Assembly (NCBI GenBank): GCA_037501455.1
Contig: CM074858.1
Span: 91,362,501 to 91,426,500, forward strand
Direction of reading: 5' to 3'
DNA from: Lantana camara
Lineage: Eukaryota; Streptophyta; Magnoliopsida; Lamiales; Verbenaceae
DNA: 64,000 nucleotides
Shown here: positions 10,758 to 23,543 of the stretch, in pieces
How the letters are laid out: each line of letters starts with the position of its first letter
Numbering within the stretch: the stretch's first letter is position 1
Translations under genes and position numbers: made by a program
The notes under the pieces: generated by a model
Told to the model about the DNA's origin: nothing
The model's input: only the letters and a program-made list of their open reading frames with translations
Databases searched by the model: none

Positions 10758-11630
10758 TGATGAGGTCAAAATACGCTTGACCCACGTTTTGACAAATGGC
10801 ACAGTCAACGCATGACAAGTGGATTCAATGGTCCCCCAAATAAGCTCCCACGAGCGTCCTTGACTATCACTGGCACAAAGTCACAAAGCATATGATCACC
10901 CAATGCTCACTAACGAGCTCCTCGCCTAAGGCTCGTTAACGAACGCCAACTTCACTGCCATGCACGCCTCCATGGCTCTAATGAAATCATCAACGAGCGT
11001 TATATTCCTTCAGAAATACCCTCATACAACAACTGATTAAAGGGGTCCCACTCCTCCTCGTTGCACTACTTGGATGCTAATACTAATGCGGATCTCCAAG
11101 TCCATCAGTCTCAGTTAACACGAGCGTGCCTCACGCCCTCGTTACCAACCTTCCAAAACGGCTCTCTGACACCCCTACCGGCCCGCGCACCTGCCACTGT
11201 TGCAAACATTAACTTTTACCGGCTTTTGCAGCAGATTCCTCCTAGGTTTCTCCTCGTTGCGACACGTGTTATAGGGCAGCATTAAGGCAGGACCACATGA
11301 AGCAAATTACCAAAGGGTCCCTAACCCTCAACTATAAATATGGGAATTCATCTTCATCCCTGTAAGCATACTCATTTTACTGTAACTCTACAACCTTGTT
11401 TTGCTTGCATTCTCTTTCAGATCTTCATCTGGCTTGAGCGTCGGAGAGCCAAACTGGGAATCACCCCCAGTTCCCCCAGCTTGGCCTTCTGACTGTTTTT
11501 TGGTGTTTGTCCTAGCAGGTAGAGCCCATAGCTTTTCCGTCGACCCTCTTTGAGCTTCACCTTCTGTTTCCCCACCTCAACAAAATAGAAATTGATCGGA
11601 GTTTGACTCTAACCTAATCCGACACCATCA
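10758..11630 (+). repeat. 3' LTR of the Tat-like element
   Basis: It matches the 5' LTR (1272-2110) from 10800 onward, including the TATA box (11333-11340) and CTTGAGCGTCGGAG, and ends GACACCATCA. Scattered substitutions and small indels between the copies show that the insertion is not recent. Confidence 0.8.
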
Positions 11631-11709
11631 TATATATATAAATATAATTATTATATATATACATATATATTTCTGCCAAATAATTAAAAAAAAAATATAT
11701 ATATATATA
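11631..11709. repeat. AT microsatellite
   Basis: TATATA runs and an A-rich stretch separate the 3' LTR from the MULE left terminus. The other end of the MULE is also flanked by ATATAT, so the MULE probably inserted into an AT repeat. Confidence 0.7.
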
Positions 11710-11870
11710 GGGGCCATCTTCTAAAAGTCCCTAAGGGTTGTAAAAATCTTTGTTTACTCCCCATTCTTAAAATTGTGCCTACTAACTCCCCAGTTGATAA
11801 ATATAAGTTCTCTTTGCTCCCTAGTGACCTAAAATTACTGCCTTACCCTCCATTTAATATTAGAACCATT
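11710..11870 (+). repeat. Left terminal inverted repeat of the MULE
   Basis: It shares blocks such as TACTCCCC, CTACTAACTCCCCA and TTACCCTCC with the reverse complement of 30960-31113. By eye the identity is moderate, and lowest in the outermost 25 bases. Confidence 0.7.
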
Positions 11871-12329
11871 TTATTTTCAACCATTTCAACGAAACTATTT
11901 ATGAAGGGGTTATAATAATATACATTTATTATTAACAAACTACCACCAACAAACCCAAGAAGCAAAGGGTTATCTGAAACAACCAAAAGGGGTGTCTGAA
12001 GAAGATGAAGAATGGCACGAACGACTCCCATTAGCTTGCCGCTGCAAATCTGAAGATCTTCCCAGTCCTTCCGCCTGTGATGACTCCAATTTGGGAAGGA
12101 CTAAGCTCCTCGAAATCGTTTCGGACTGAAATTTGAAGGGTTCCCTGCTAACACACCGACGAAAACGACGGAGCTCCCTGGATTCGGCCCAGACCAGACG
12201 GCTTTCTTCAACGATATGGAGGACTGATTCTTGACTCCCGTCGCCTCTAAGCTCAGGCTATTTCGTTCCTTTTACCATTTTTTAGCTGAATTTGTTGAAT
12301 TACCTTTTGTCTCTATTTCGGTTTTAGTC

Positions 12330-14649
12330 ATGGGTAGCCCGTATGAAGTTAGTGAGTATAGCACACCTGTGCGTCTCCTTGGTGGTCTTCGGTACAATAA
12401 AAAAATGCTTGTTTTCTCAATTAGGGGTGATTTCAATTTGATGAGTCTGCACTCAATTGTTGGTGATTATTGGCCTGAGATAAATATGTCGGAATTAAGA
12501 TTGACTTACACTGCACCTCATGTCAAGGATCATGAAGTTAGGTTACTGAATGATGAAGATATTTGTAACATGATTGAACTGCATAAAACGTTCAATTTGA
12601 CATATGTTGACATTATGGCCACTGATAGGGATGATGAAACCGAGCATATTGGATCGACTAGCTTCAGGTACTTCAATACGGAGTTTGTGTCATTCATATT
12701 TTGTTGCAATTGAATCTTGCTTCAATGTTTTCTTTGTCAGCCTTGTTAGGTACGGAGCAGAGAATGCGGGAATGACACTCACACCCCAATATGATGCTAT
12801 GCTGCCAAATTCCCAAAATTCCTGGAGTATGTGCATAAACCGGGTAGGCCAAGGGTTCAGAGATGTAGCTGAGTTTTGGACGAAACTGAAAAATTATTCC
12901 GTGTCTATACATCGTTCCTTCAAGTAAATTAAAAACGATAGTTTGAAGATCATAGCTGTGTGTCTTGATAGTAATTGTAAATGGCGTATCTATGCATCAT
13001 ATAGTAAAAAAGACTTACAATTAGCAATAAGAAAATGTTGTTTGTAGCACACGTGTCGAGAGGGTAGTCTGCGGTCGAAGGGACATCCTAGAGCTGATGC
13101 TAATTGGATTGCAAACATAGTTAGAGAGAAGGTCAGAAGTTGTCCCAAGTACTCTCCTAAAGAAATGAAAGACGACATACAGAGGGAATATGTTGTTGTT
13201 CTTCCTTACAAACGGGTGTGGAAGGGTAAAGAGATAGCTATGTATGATATCCATGGGTATGATGGTGCATCATATGATCGTGTGAGATGGTATTGTGATG
13301 CCGTTAGGAAAACAAATCCTGGGAGTTTTGCGGATTATGAGGTGGATGCAAATACTAATAAATTTACGAGGCTGTTTCTTTGCTTTCATGCATGTTTGCT
13401 TGGATTTCTCAGAGGTTGCAGGAAGTTGATTTTTCTGGATGGGACTCACATTAAGAATAATTTTAAAGGCTATCTTTTGTCTGCCGTATCGAAGGATGGC
13501 AACGATGGTTTGTTTACCATCGCATATGCGGTTGTAAGCGCTGAAAATGATGCAAATTGAGAATGGTTTTGTAGGAAACTGCATGAAGCATTAGCAAGTC
13601 AGACATGAGGCCTAATCAATTTTAGGTCGTATACATTTTTCTCTGACAGACATTTAGGTCTACGGAAGGCTGTCCAGACGGTGTTTCCTGGCAGCAACCA
13701 TGCGTATTGCCTATGACATTTGGTTGACAATTTCCGGACTCAGGTAAGAAACATGCCTTTTAGTTGCTGATTCTGTCATATGTATAATTCCTTTTTTTTT
13801 TCCGTGTAGATTCTCAGATTCTATCCGTATAAGAACAAAAAACATTGGGAATTGATATTTCAAAAAGCCACATACACTACTTCGTTCAATGAATATCAGA
13901 AATTTGTAGATGAGATTGTGAAAGCAATGCCTCGCGCACAAGAGTTCATTTTGCAGTCAGAGCCACAGAATTGGGCAAATTGTCTCTTCTCCGGTGAACG
14001 TTTTGGTGTCATTAATAACAATGTTGCCGAGTCTTGGAACTCCTGGGTGAATAATGCAAGGGTTCTGCCTATGTTAGGTATGGTCGATCAGATACGTGTA
14101 CAAATAATGACCATGATGAAGGAGAGGCTCGATCTTGGAGAAAAATACAACGTGGATGTTCTATGTCCTCAACCAGAAGAGTTGTCGAGGCAGAATTATG
14201 TTGGGGGTCGAAAATTGACCTTAAATCGAGCAAGCTCGTTTCTGTTTGAAGTTGCCGAGGGCAAAGGAACGTATGCCGTGAATTTGGAAACAAGAACATG
14301 TACTTGTAAGCAGTGACAGATATTTAAAATTATTTGTACGCATACATGTGTTTGTATTGAGGACAAAGGCTTGTCATTGTATGACTTCTGCGACGAAGCG
14401 TATTCCGTTGTGACGTTTAGAGAAGCATACAACTTGCCTATCTACCCCCATACCAACTGCTGAAGATCCGGTTTTGGAAGAAAATGAACAGGATCAATTT
14501 GTTTTTCCACCCGATGTGAGAGTTCAACCCGGACGTAGAAGTCAAAAGAGACTACCATCTCAAGTTGTAAAATAAAAAGAGATGACATGTTCACGATGCA
14601 AGCGAAAGGGTCACAATCGACGTGGATGCAAACAGCCCCTTGAATCATA
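12330..14649 (+). pseudogene. MURA-type transposase of the MULE
   Basis: The likely start is ATG 12330 (MGSPYEVSEYSTPVRLLGG). A GT donor at 12668 and an acceptor before 12750 remove a short intron. The N-terminal MuDR-type DNA-binding region reads VGQGFRDVAEFWTKLKNYSV ... CKWRIYASY. The core shows FLDGTHIKNN (first Asp, 13436), SDRHLGLRKAV (second Asp, 13645) and NNVAESWNSWV (Glu, about 14027). A SWIM finger begins TRTCTCKQ (14289-14316). A CCHC knuckle, CSRCKRKGHNRRGC, sits at 14590. A second intron starts GTAAG at 13743. Stops interrupt it, for example after SFK (12926), after ENDAN (13558) and after CTCKQ (14314), so it is dead as it stands. Confidence 0.9.
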
Positions 14650-14727
14650 ATTGTCCATATTCTGCTATTTGGTTCCTGTTTGTTGGATTTGAATTAATTT
14701 TCCATGTTATGCAATTTGTAGAAGTTT

Positions 14728-15384
14728 GATAATGGCGTCTAAGTACCTGATTCTATCATTTATGTACAACATATGGACTGTTATGTACGTGATTTTAGCT
14801 GCTGTGTACAACATATGGACCTCCCACGCAATTTTCACTTTGAAATGGAAGTAATTTTATACGACATCTCACCAAATATGTACGTCATCATAACGGAAGT
14901 GCAGTTCATTCTCCTACGTACTTTTGAAGAATTTATACGACAAATGGACGATTAAGTATGCGATTCCAGTATTTTCATACATCATCTCACCAAATATGTA
15001 CATCATCATAACGGAAGTGCAGTTCATTCTCCTACGTAGTTTTGAAGAATTTATACGACAAATGGACGATTAAGTACGTAATTCCAGTATTTTCATACAA
15101 CATCTCACCAAATATGTACATCATCATAACGGAAGTGCAATTCATTCTCCTACATAGTTTTCAAGAATTTATACGATAAATGGACGATTAAGTACGCGAT
15201 TCCAGTATTTTTATACAACATCTCACCAAATATGTACATCATCATAACGGAAGTGCAATTCATTCTCCTACGTACTTTTGAAGAATTTATACGACAAATG
15301 GACGATTAAGTACGCGATTCCAGTATTTTCATACAACATCTCACCAAATATGTACATCATCATAATGGAAGTGCAATTCATTCT
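14728..15384 (+). repeat. 118-bp tandem repeat array, left arm of the MULE foldback
   Basis: The landmark ATTTATACGA recurs at 14931, 15049, 15167 and 15285, a spacing of 118 bases. Each unit includes CACCAAATATGTACATCATC and GGAAGTGCA. The array starts just after the transposase 3' end and is broken by the Tekay insertion at 15384. It resumes at 26535 and reappears inverted at 27170-27580. Confidence 0.92.
15380..15384 (+). repeat. Target site duplication ATTCT, left copy
   Basis: ATTCT precedes the 5' LTR and is repeated at 26535-26539 after the 3' LTR. Five bases is the length expected for Ty3/gypsy integration. Confidence 0.95.
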
Positions 15385-15524
15385 TGTGACGCCCCGATAT
15401 TTCGGCAGTACAGGTATGACGTATGTGTTTACCAAATTGCGCGAAATAATTATTTATACATGTTTTATACATTTATTTCATTTATTAAATTTTAATTATT
15501 ATATATATTAAGTTAATTAATATT

Positions 15525-15559
<35 letters not shown>

Positions 15560-18500
15560 TTAGTTGATATATAATTTTAATGTTATTAATTATATCTATA
15601 TATTAAATCGTGTAATTGTTTTAATTAAATAAATTGGTACCACTTTGAATAAATGTATTTTAAATTGTGCACTTTAGTTTAATTTAATTATGTATTTAAA
15701 TTTTATATTATTTGGAATGTTATGGATTTTGAATGTCTTGCTTATGAGTGTTGTAAATGTGCTTCGTTTTTATATGATTCGATACCGAAATTTCGTGAAA
15801 ATTTACTATGTTATAGTTATATGTGTTATGAATATGAATATATAATCGTTTCATGTTTTCGGGTTCATTTGCATGAATTATGAGTTTATTTTGATTTTGG
15901 TATCCAAAACGGGGGCTAACGAGCAATTAGCGCACCATTGGTTCCTTATTTGATATCTTGAGCTAGGAAACTCGGATTCGAATTTCGTCAACTTCGTTGA
16001 ACTCGTATAAAAAATTTGGGTTTAATGAACTTAGCCTTATATTTTTCCAAAATTATTTGAACCTCCGAAATTCAACCGAAACATGCAACGGAAACCAAAT
16101 CTGCCACACTTTACTAAAATGACCATATCTTATTCAAACCTTGACCAAATTAACCATGGTTTGATTCCTTAGAACCCTAACTCAACCCTCTAACCAGAAT
16201 TAACAACCCAAACCGAGATAACCCTCTTCACTTAAAGAAAATCAGCCAAACTTCCCCTGCTTTCCAGTTTTCCCGTAGCTCAAGCCAACCTTTGGAGATT
16301 CAAGCTCAAATCTCTTCCAAACCTCCGTTAATCCACAAGGTAAGCTTAGGGTTGTTATATACATTCATTATGAGTCATTTGATCCATTCATCCCCAATTT
16401 TGAGCATGTTTTCATGGAGTTTGGAGAAGATGATGAATAGTTAGGTTTTTGCTCTTTTGTTGAATCAATTTGATTTCTTTGAGTTTTCTTTGTGATTCTT
16501 GAGTAATAAATGATCTTTAAGCATGCAATTATGTTACTTTGGACTTAGTTTGCTTGGTTGTTGGAGATTTCATGACTTGTCATTAATGATGATTGAAGAT
16601 TGAAGTTGATGATTGAATTCTTGAATGCATTCCTTGGATTCTTGAAGTTTAATTGTGTTAAGGCATGTATATGTGAATTTATAACTTGAATTTGTATGCT
16701 TTTGGGTTAAGATGTGAGTTGGTTTGTGCCTTGTAGCTTCCATTTCATTTTTTGCCCTGTTCTGTGTTTTTTTTTTTGGCTACACACTCAAATCCACGGG
16801 GGTGGATTTTTCCTTTGAAAAAATCCATGGGGGTGGATTTGAGTCCATTAGGCTTCTGGACCAGAATCCATGGGGGTGGATTTTTCCCTTTGGAAAAATC
16901 CATGGGAGTGGATTCTGTCCTGTTTTTTTTTTTGTTACTCCGGTTTCGTTTTTTCTTGTTTTTCTTCGCTTGTTTGATCTTCCTCCACCTCTTTTATGAC
17001 TTCCATGCTATGCTAACATGTATTATCTTGAGTGTTATGAAATTTTATTATTTTTCGTGGAATATTTTCCGAGATATGCTTCGACGTGTCTTCTTTGCTC
17101 CTAATGTGTGCATGCATGGACTTTGCTCTTAAGTTTGAACCCTAATTGTTATTTATTTCTTATTTTATGACTTGTATGATACGTATACATGTTATACTAC
17201 ATGTCATGATCGTTATTTAAATTCCTTGGATTAATTTGGTATGAAATATGGAAGAGATGAACTTTAACAAATTTGAATGCTTCATGAAAGGAATGAAATG
17301 AATGTTTATATGTCTTTAAGACATTAATCGTGCACATGAACTTGTTCATTACATAATATATTCTTTTATGCATTCATATCATGATCATTTCATTGCCGAG
17401 CGTCTTAATTGGTCATTTTGAGTCTCACTTCACCTTCCTTGCACAGATTTTGATCCCGTTGGAAACGAGGCCGGTCCTTGAGGCTCTTGTGCTCTTCTTT
17501 TGTTGTTTTAAGGTGGGTTTCTCTTCTATCTAGTTATATGACCCTATATACCTTCAATGTGAAAAGTTTTCGATCAAAATTAATATATGTATATAGAGTC
17601 TTTTCAAAGAGTAAATGTTTGCAATGTAAAACCCTTATTTTATAAATCCTACCAAATGTTTTGGCGAGAAATGAATGAATGCACGAATGGGGCCCAGGGA
17701 CTTAGTGTGAGAGGCTATCCGGGGAGGCATGGGCCGACGGTGATCCCTCACATTAGTTTCACCAATTAACGGCGTAACCGGACCTCGTTAGGAGTTAGCG
17801 AGGAATGGACGCTGACCACTAGGGGAGTCATGTAAACCCTTTTGGTCAATGAATGGGTGGTCGGGCCTTGCAAACCCGCCACCAACCCGGAGGAAGAATG
17901 TGTAAATGTTATGAATGTGTACGAAAGAATGTTATGCATGAAAAGAAAGAATGAATGAATGTTTAATGAACTACACAAGGTGTTGGTTGGAGATAATGCA
18001 CGCCCACTCGCCGGGCCAATAATGACCTAATGTAAATGAATCGTTATAATCCCTTTTGATGATTTTTCTTTTTCACCCACTTGGGAAATTCTTTAAAAAC
18101 CTCACTGGGGATTATAGCTTGCATGTGATTGTTTAAATATCGTCTTATATTATATTTATGCCCTGTTTTTATACCCACCAGTCTTTTGGACTGAAACCCG
18201 TTTGGTTTTCAGTTTTTTTATGCAGGTGTCAGGGAGCTAGGCGGGAATTCGAGTCGTTAGGTCTTGCATTCGTCTCTAGCTCTTGTATTTTGGTCTTACA
18301 CTTGCATACTCTACTTTTGATCATTGTATATGAATATTACTATGGAGCGTACATGTTTTGAGCCTTGGTGGTATTTGATGATGTATATGACTTATTTTTG
18401 GAGCTTGAATGCTCATTGTATATATATTTGATCAGTTCTTGCTTCCGCGCTTATGTTACTCTGATTATATAGTTCAAGGGTTAGTCCCGCCTAGCATAGC

Positions 18501-18610
18501 GTGTGTGTTGTCCCCGTTCACCGTGATTTAGCTCGGGTATGGAGTGTCCATTCCATATCCGGGTCGGGTCTCGGTGCGGGGGATGTGGTACCTTGCGCTC
18601 GGGTGCTACA
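15385..18610 (+). repeat. 5' LTR of the Tekay element (3226 bp)
   Basis: It begins TGTGACGCCCCGATATTTCG and ends GGGTGCTACA. It differs from the 3' copy mainly by a longer 16790-16920 segment, where the motif ATCCATGGGGGTGGATT is present in extra copies, and by microsatellite length near 15525. No significant coding sequence is present; the frames seen inside are chance. Confidence 0.95.
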
Positions 18611-18618
18611 TCCTTAAG

Positions 18619-18630
18619 TGGTATCAGAGC
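18619..18630 (+). promoter_or_regulatory. Primer-binding site (initiator Met tRNA)
   Basis: TGGTATCAGAGC lies 8 bases after the 5' LTR. It is the standard complement to the 3' end of initiator-Met tRNA used by many plant LTR elements. Confidence 0.9.
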
Positions 18631-18822
18631 TTCGGGTTGCAAAACCGGGCTCTCGTGTCATGTGGGTCAATCTAGGTCGTTCGGCTTAGGGACTACTTGA
18701 TAATGTGCTGCATATGCATCTCTTTTGTGCTTAATTGATTTAAATTTTGAAGTTTGATGGAATTGATTTCATTATCATGCATAAACTAAACCTAGCACGC
18801 ATGTTCAGTGTTTATTGACAGG

Positions 18823-21800
18823 ATGCCTCCACGTAGACACCGTGATAGATCTCCAGGATGACGTCATCATCGTGATCGTACTCCTACACCTCCACCTCCA
18901 CAACCACCACCGGCAGAGGCCTTTGTTAATTCAGTTATCAACATTATAGATCAGAGGCTTCGAGATTATGTACCACCGGTACCTCCAGCACCACCTGCAC
19001 CTGCTGTACCACCCAAGGCACCGATTTCAGTTATACTTAGGGAGTTCAGAATCAAAGACCTCCTAAGTTTTTCAAGGGAAATGATATACAGGCGGAAATG
19101 TGGTTGAAAGAAGTTGACAGGATATGGGAGCTCATTCCATGTGAGTCCCGAGAGAAGGCTCGATGCATCATCACTTTGATACAAGGGGAAGCCTACTCTT
19201 GGTGGGAAAGCACACGGATAGTCTTGGAAGCAGCTGGAGAATAGATCAATTGGGAAGTCTTTACAAGGGAGTTTAAGAACGAATTCATTCCTCCTTCATC
19301 CCCGTACTCGAAGATTGAGGGAATTCACCGAATTGAAGCAAGGATCGAGGTCTGTAGCCGAGTATATTTCAGAGTATGAGAGGTTATCCCACTATGCGCC
19401 TAATATAGCGAGTGATGACTTTCATAAGGCTATGTAGTTTGTTCAAGGGCTTCGACCGGATATCCAGGCAGCTCTAGAGGCAGTTAACACGAGTACTTGG
19501 GTGAAGGTTACTCTAAAAGCCTTAAAAGTTGAAGATTCTGTGAATACTAGGAGGCCAGTCTATCGCCAGGGACAGGGATCAGGATCAGGCTCGGGATTTA
19601 ACAAGGGAAAGAGGCCGATGAATTTACCAGCTCCACCACCAAAAGGACCTTTCAAGAAGCCCAAAACAGGAGGTCAGATTGCTCCAATTCCACGAGCACC
19701 TCAGGCTCCACCAGCTCCTAAGGGATCTCGCAATGATCAGCCACCGTGTACTTATTGTGGATGGCCAACCCATTCTTACAACAATTGCCGAAAGAGATTA
19801 AGATTGTGTTTGATTTGTGGGAAAGGGGATCATATGGATTTTGCATGCCCGGACAAGACTCCAGGATATCAAGCTGGAGCTCAGAGACCGATGATTCAGG
19901 CACGAGCTTATGCCCTCGAGGGTGAGGAGCAGAATGTTGAGGCTGATCCAAACGCCGTGGTGGAAGGTACTGTTTGCATTCATAACACGATCATCCATGC
20001 ATTATTCGATCCGGGTGCCACGCATTCCTTTATATCTTGTGATCTATGTGCCCCTCTGTGCCTATCTGTTACTTGTTCAAATTCCTGTTATTTTGTGAGT
20101 TCTCCTCTTGGAGGTAGATTGCAACCAGATCGAATCGTCTGGGGGTGTTCAGTTTTGATAGAAGGGAAAGATTATCCAGTAGATTTTATCGTAATACCTA
20201 TGAAGAAATATGGGGTAATATTTGGGATGGATTGGTTAAATCGACATCGGGCCGAAGTTGATTGTTTTAAGAAGAAGATAAAGTTGGGTAAAGAGTTGAT
20301 TGGAGAAGTTGGAACGAAGAATGTACCTCTCTTATCGTTTATAAAAGCTCGCAAGTTAGTAAAGGATAGAGCCATGGGATTTATTACCTATCTCCTTAAC
20401 AAGCCAAAGGATCAATTAAGTTTTGAGGAGACGGCTGTGGTAAAGGAATATCCCGACTTATTTCCAGAAAATTTAGGTTCTCTACCGCCGGATCGGGAGA
20501 TTGAGTTTGTTATTGACTTATATCCGGGATCAGAACCGTATTCTAAGACTCCTTACAGAATGGCTCCGGCAGAGTTGAAGGAGTTGAAGATTCAACTCGA
20601 GCAATTACTCATGATTGGATATATTCGACCGAGTTCATCTCCGTGGAGTGCTCCGGTTCTCTTTGTCAAGAAGAAAGATGGAACATTGAGGATGTGTATA
20701 GATTACCGTGAGCTTAATCGGATAACTATCAAGAATAAGTACCCGTTGCCCCACATTGAGGATCTATTTGATATGTTGCAAGGTTCAGGGGTTTATTCGA
20801 AATTGGATTTAAGGCAAGGTTACTTCCAGTTGAAAATCCGGGAAGAGGATATACCAAAGACAGGATTCAACACCCGGTATGGGCATTACGAGTTCGTAGT
20901 GATGCCTTTTGGTTTGACTAACGCCCCTGCAGCATTTATGGCTATGATGCATCGGATTTTTCGGCCTTATTTGGATAAATTCGTGGTAATTTTCATTGAC
21001 GACATTCTTGTTTATTCGAGGACTCCGGAAGATCATGCTAGGCATCTCAGATTAGTATTGGAGACGTTGAGAGAGCACCGGTTGTATGCGAAGTTTAGTA
21101 AGTGTGAGTTTTGGATTGACCGGGTTGCTTTTCTAGGTCATATCGTCTCAAGTAAGGGTTTGGGAGTTGATCCTTCAAAGATCGAGACGGTTATTCAGTG
21201 GCAGAGTCCGAAGAATGCTTCCGAGGTCAGAAGTTTCTTGGGTTTGGTAGGTTATTACCGAAAGTTTGTGAAAGATTTTTCAAAGATCGCCATTCCTTTA
21301 ACTCGATTGACTAAGAAGGAAGTCAAGTTCGAGTGGGACGAGGCATGTGAGGCGAGTTTCCAACTCTTTAAGGAAAAGTTGACCACTGCACCGGTATTAG
21401 CACTCCCTGAAGGCACTGAAGGATACATGGTTTATACGGACGCCTCGAAAGAAGGGTTGGGATGTGTTTTGATGCAGAATGGTAAAGTGATAGCCTATAC
21501 CTCGAGGAAATTGAAGGATCATGCACAAAATTATCCCACTCACGATCTTGAGCTTGCAGCAGTGATCTTTGCTTTGGAAAAGTGGAGACACTACTTATAT
21601 GGAATTTCTTTCGAGATCTTTTCCGACCACAAGAGTCTCCAGTATTTGTTTTCTCAGATGGAGTTGAACAAGAGACAAAGGCGTTGGATGGAGATGTTGG
21701 CAGATTATGAGTGTACAATTCGATACCATCCCGGAAAGGCCAATGTGGTTGCGGATGCGCTTAGTAGGAAAGCTAGCGTGTCAAGTGTTAAGGTGGAAGT

Positions 21801-23331
21801 TGAGGATGAATCTGAGTCTTTTAAGCTGAAAGCTAGTATTCGGAATATTATCGTTCAGCCGGATCTTCAGCAGAGATTATTTGAAGCTCAAAAAGTGGAT
21901 TCTGAGGTTCAGAAGTTAGTTCAGAAAGCTAGAAATGATTCAGAGAGTCTATTTGGATTTGATGATAACGGGCTTCTAAGGTTTAAGAACAGAGTGGTGG
22001 TTCCAGAAGAGTTGAAACGGTTGATATTGGAAGAAGCTCATCGGTCAGGGTATTCGATACATCCCGGGGGAAATAAGATGTATAAGGACCTAAAGAAATT
22101 TTATTGGTGGAATGGACTTAAGCGGGATGTGATCAACTTCGTGAGACATTGCTTGACTTGCCAGGTTGTAAAAGCAGAGCATCAGAAGCCATCGGGGCTA
22201 CTTCAACCGTTACCTATCCCATAATGGAAATGGCAGCAAGTGGCGATGGATTTCGTTAAGGGTCTTCCTAGAGTGAAAGGTGGTTTAGATGGAATTTGGG
22301 TGATTGTGGATCGATTAACGAAATCGGCACATTTTCTAGCTATTCGGATGTCGGATAAGGTGAATAAGTTAGCTAAGAAGTATGTTGATGAAATTGTCCG
22401 ACTTCATGGTGTGCCGGTTAGCATTGTATCAGATCGGGATCCGAGGTTCACTTCTAGATTTTGGCAAGAATTGTAAAGGAATCTGGGAACAAGGCTTCAA
22501 TTCAGCACAGCTTTCCATCCTCAAACGGACGGACAATCAGAGAGATTAATTAAATATTTGGAGGATATGTTGAGAGCATGTGCATTGGATTTTTCGAGTT
22601 CGTGGAACGAGTAATTACCTTTGATTGAATTCGCCTATAATAACAGCTTTCAAGCATCGATAGAAATGGCGCCTTATGAAGCTCTCTACGGACGAAAATG
22701 CAGGTCTCCGTTGTTTTTTGATTTGGAGGAATGGAATTGGACCAAACAGGAAGGTGTAAAACGAGGGGAGAAAAAGGAAAAGCCCTCTAAGGCCGTGCAA
22801 GAGGCGATTGATAAGGTCCAAATAATCAGACAACGGATGAAAGCAGCCCAGGGTCGACAGAAAAGCTATGTCGATCACCGAATAAAAGATCTTCAGTTTG
22901 AGATTGGTGATAGGGTATTCTTGAAAGCTTTGCCACGAAAGGGATTCTCGAGGATTGGAAAAGGAGGTAAATTAAATCCTCGGTATTTAGGACCGTATGA
23001 GATTCTTGAGAAAATTGGAAATACGGCCTACCGTTTAGATCTACCTCCGAGCTTGACCGGAATTCACAATGTATTTCATGTTTCTTAGCTTCGAAAATAT
23101 TATCCGGATGAATCTAAGATCCTACCCGTTGAGGAAGTGGAACTTGAGCCTAACCTCACCTTCGTTTAGAAACCGGTTAGAATTTTGGATCGGAAATTGC
23201 AAGAATTAAGAAACCGGCAAATCCCACTAGTTAAAGTCTTATGGAGAAGTGATAAAACGGAAGAGGCTACGTGGGAGACGGAGGATAAGATGAAGAGATT
23301 TCATCCCGAGTTGTTTCCGGGCGATCAATGA
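18823..23331 (+). pseudogene. Gag-pol polyprotein of the Tekay element
   Basis: The start is ATG 18823 (MPPRRHRDRSP), with a TGA at codon 13. Gag continues with frameshifts (WLKEVDRIWELIPCESREKA). From 19501 to 22224 the frame is open: knuckles [14 protein letters not shown] and [14 protein letters not shown]; protease [11 protein letters not shown] (Asp at 20008); RT with IDDILVYS (20995); RNase [14 protein letters not shown]. Integrase has an HHCC module, then Asp in AMDFVKGLP (22249), Asp in SDRDPRF (22431) and Glu in DGQSERL (22545). Stops occur at 22222, after WQEL (22474), after SSSWNE, at 23086 and after NLTFV. The end (KVLWRSDKTEEATWETEDKM) is the chromodomain-type C-terminus of this lineage. 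Confidence 0.93.
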
Positions 23332-23350
23332 ATCCGAGGGCGGATTCTTT

Positions 23351-23364
23351 TAAGGGGGAGAGGT
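23351..23364 (+). promoter_or_regulatory. Polypurine tract (Tekay)
   Basis: TAAGGGGGAGAGGT directly precedes the 3' LTR, as expected for plus-strand priming. Confidence 0.85.
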
Positions 23365-23496
23365 TGTGACGCCCCGATATTTCGGCAGTACAGGTATGAC
23401 GTATGTGTTTACCAAATTGCGCGAAATAATTATTTACACATGTTTTATACATTTATTTTATTTATTAAATTTTAATTATTATATATATTAAGTTAA

Positions 23497-23543
<47 letters not shown>

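Larger units (their letters stand above)
1272..11630 (+). mobile_element. Decayed Ty3/gypsy retrotransposon, Tat lineage
   Basis: Direct LTRs (1272-2110 and about 10758-11630) flank gag, protease, RT, RNase H and integrase remnants in that order on the plus strand. They are followed by a long 3' region with tandem repeats and a gene on the opposite strand. A long 3' region with an antisense gene is known from Tat-lineage elements such as Grande and RIRE2. The RT sequence RMCNDFTDLNKACPKDPYPL is of the type seen in that lineage. Every domain has stops or frame changes, so the element cannot be autonomous. No clear target duplication is visible because the 5' LTR start is missing. Confidence 0.85.

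Noticed and set aside
14770..15384. Regular repeats that might suggest a CRISPR array
   Set aside because: Units are 118 bases with no unique spacers, in plant DNA, inside a transposon.
15400..18600. Short open frames inside the Tekay LTRs
   Set aside because: They are not conserved as frames between the two LTR copies and show no domain.
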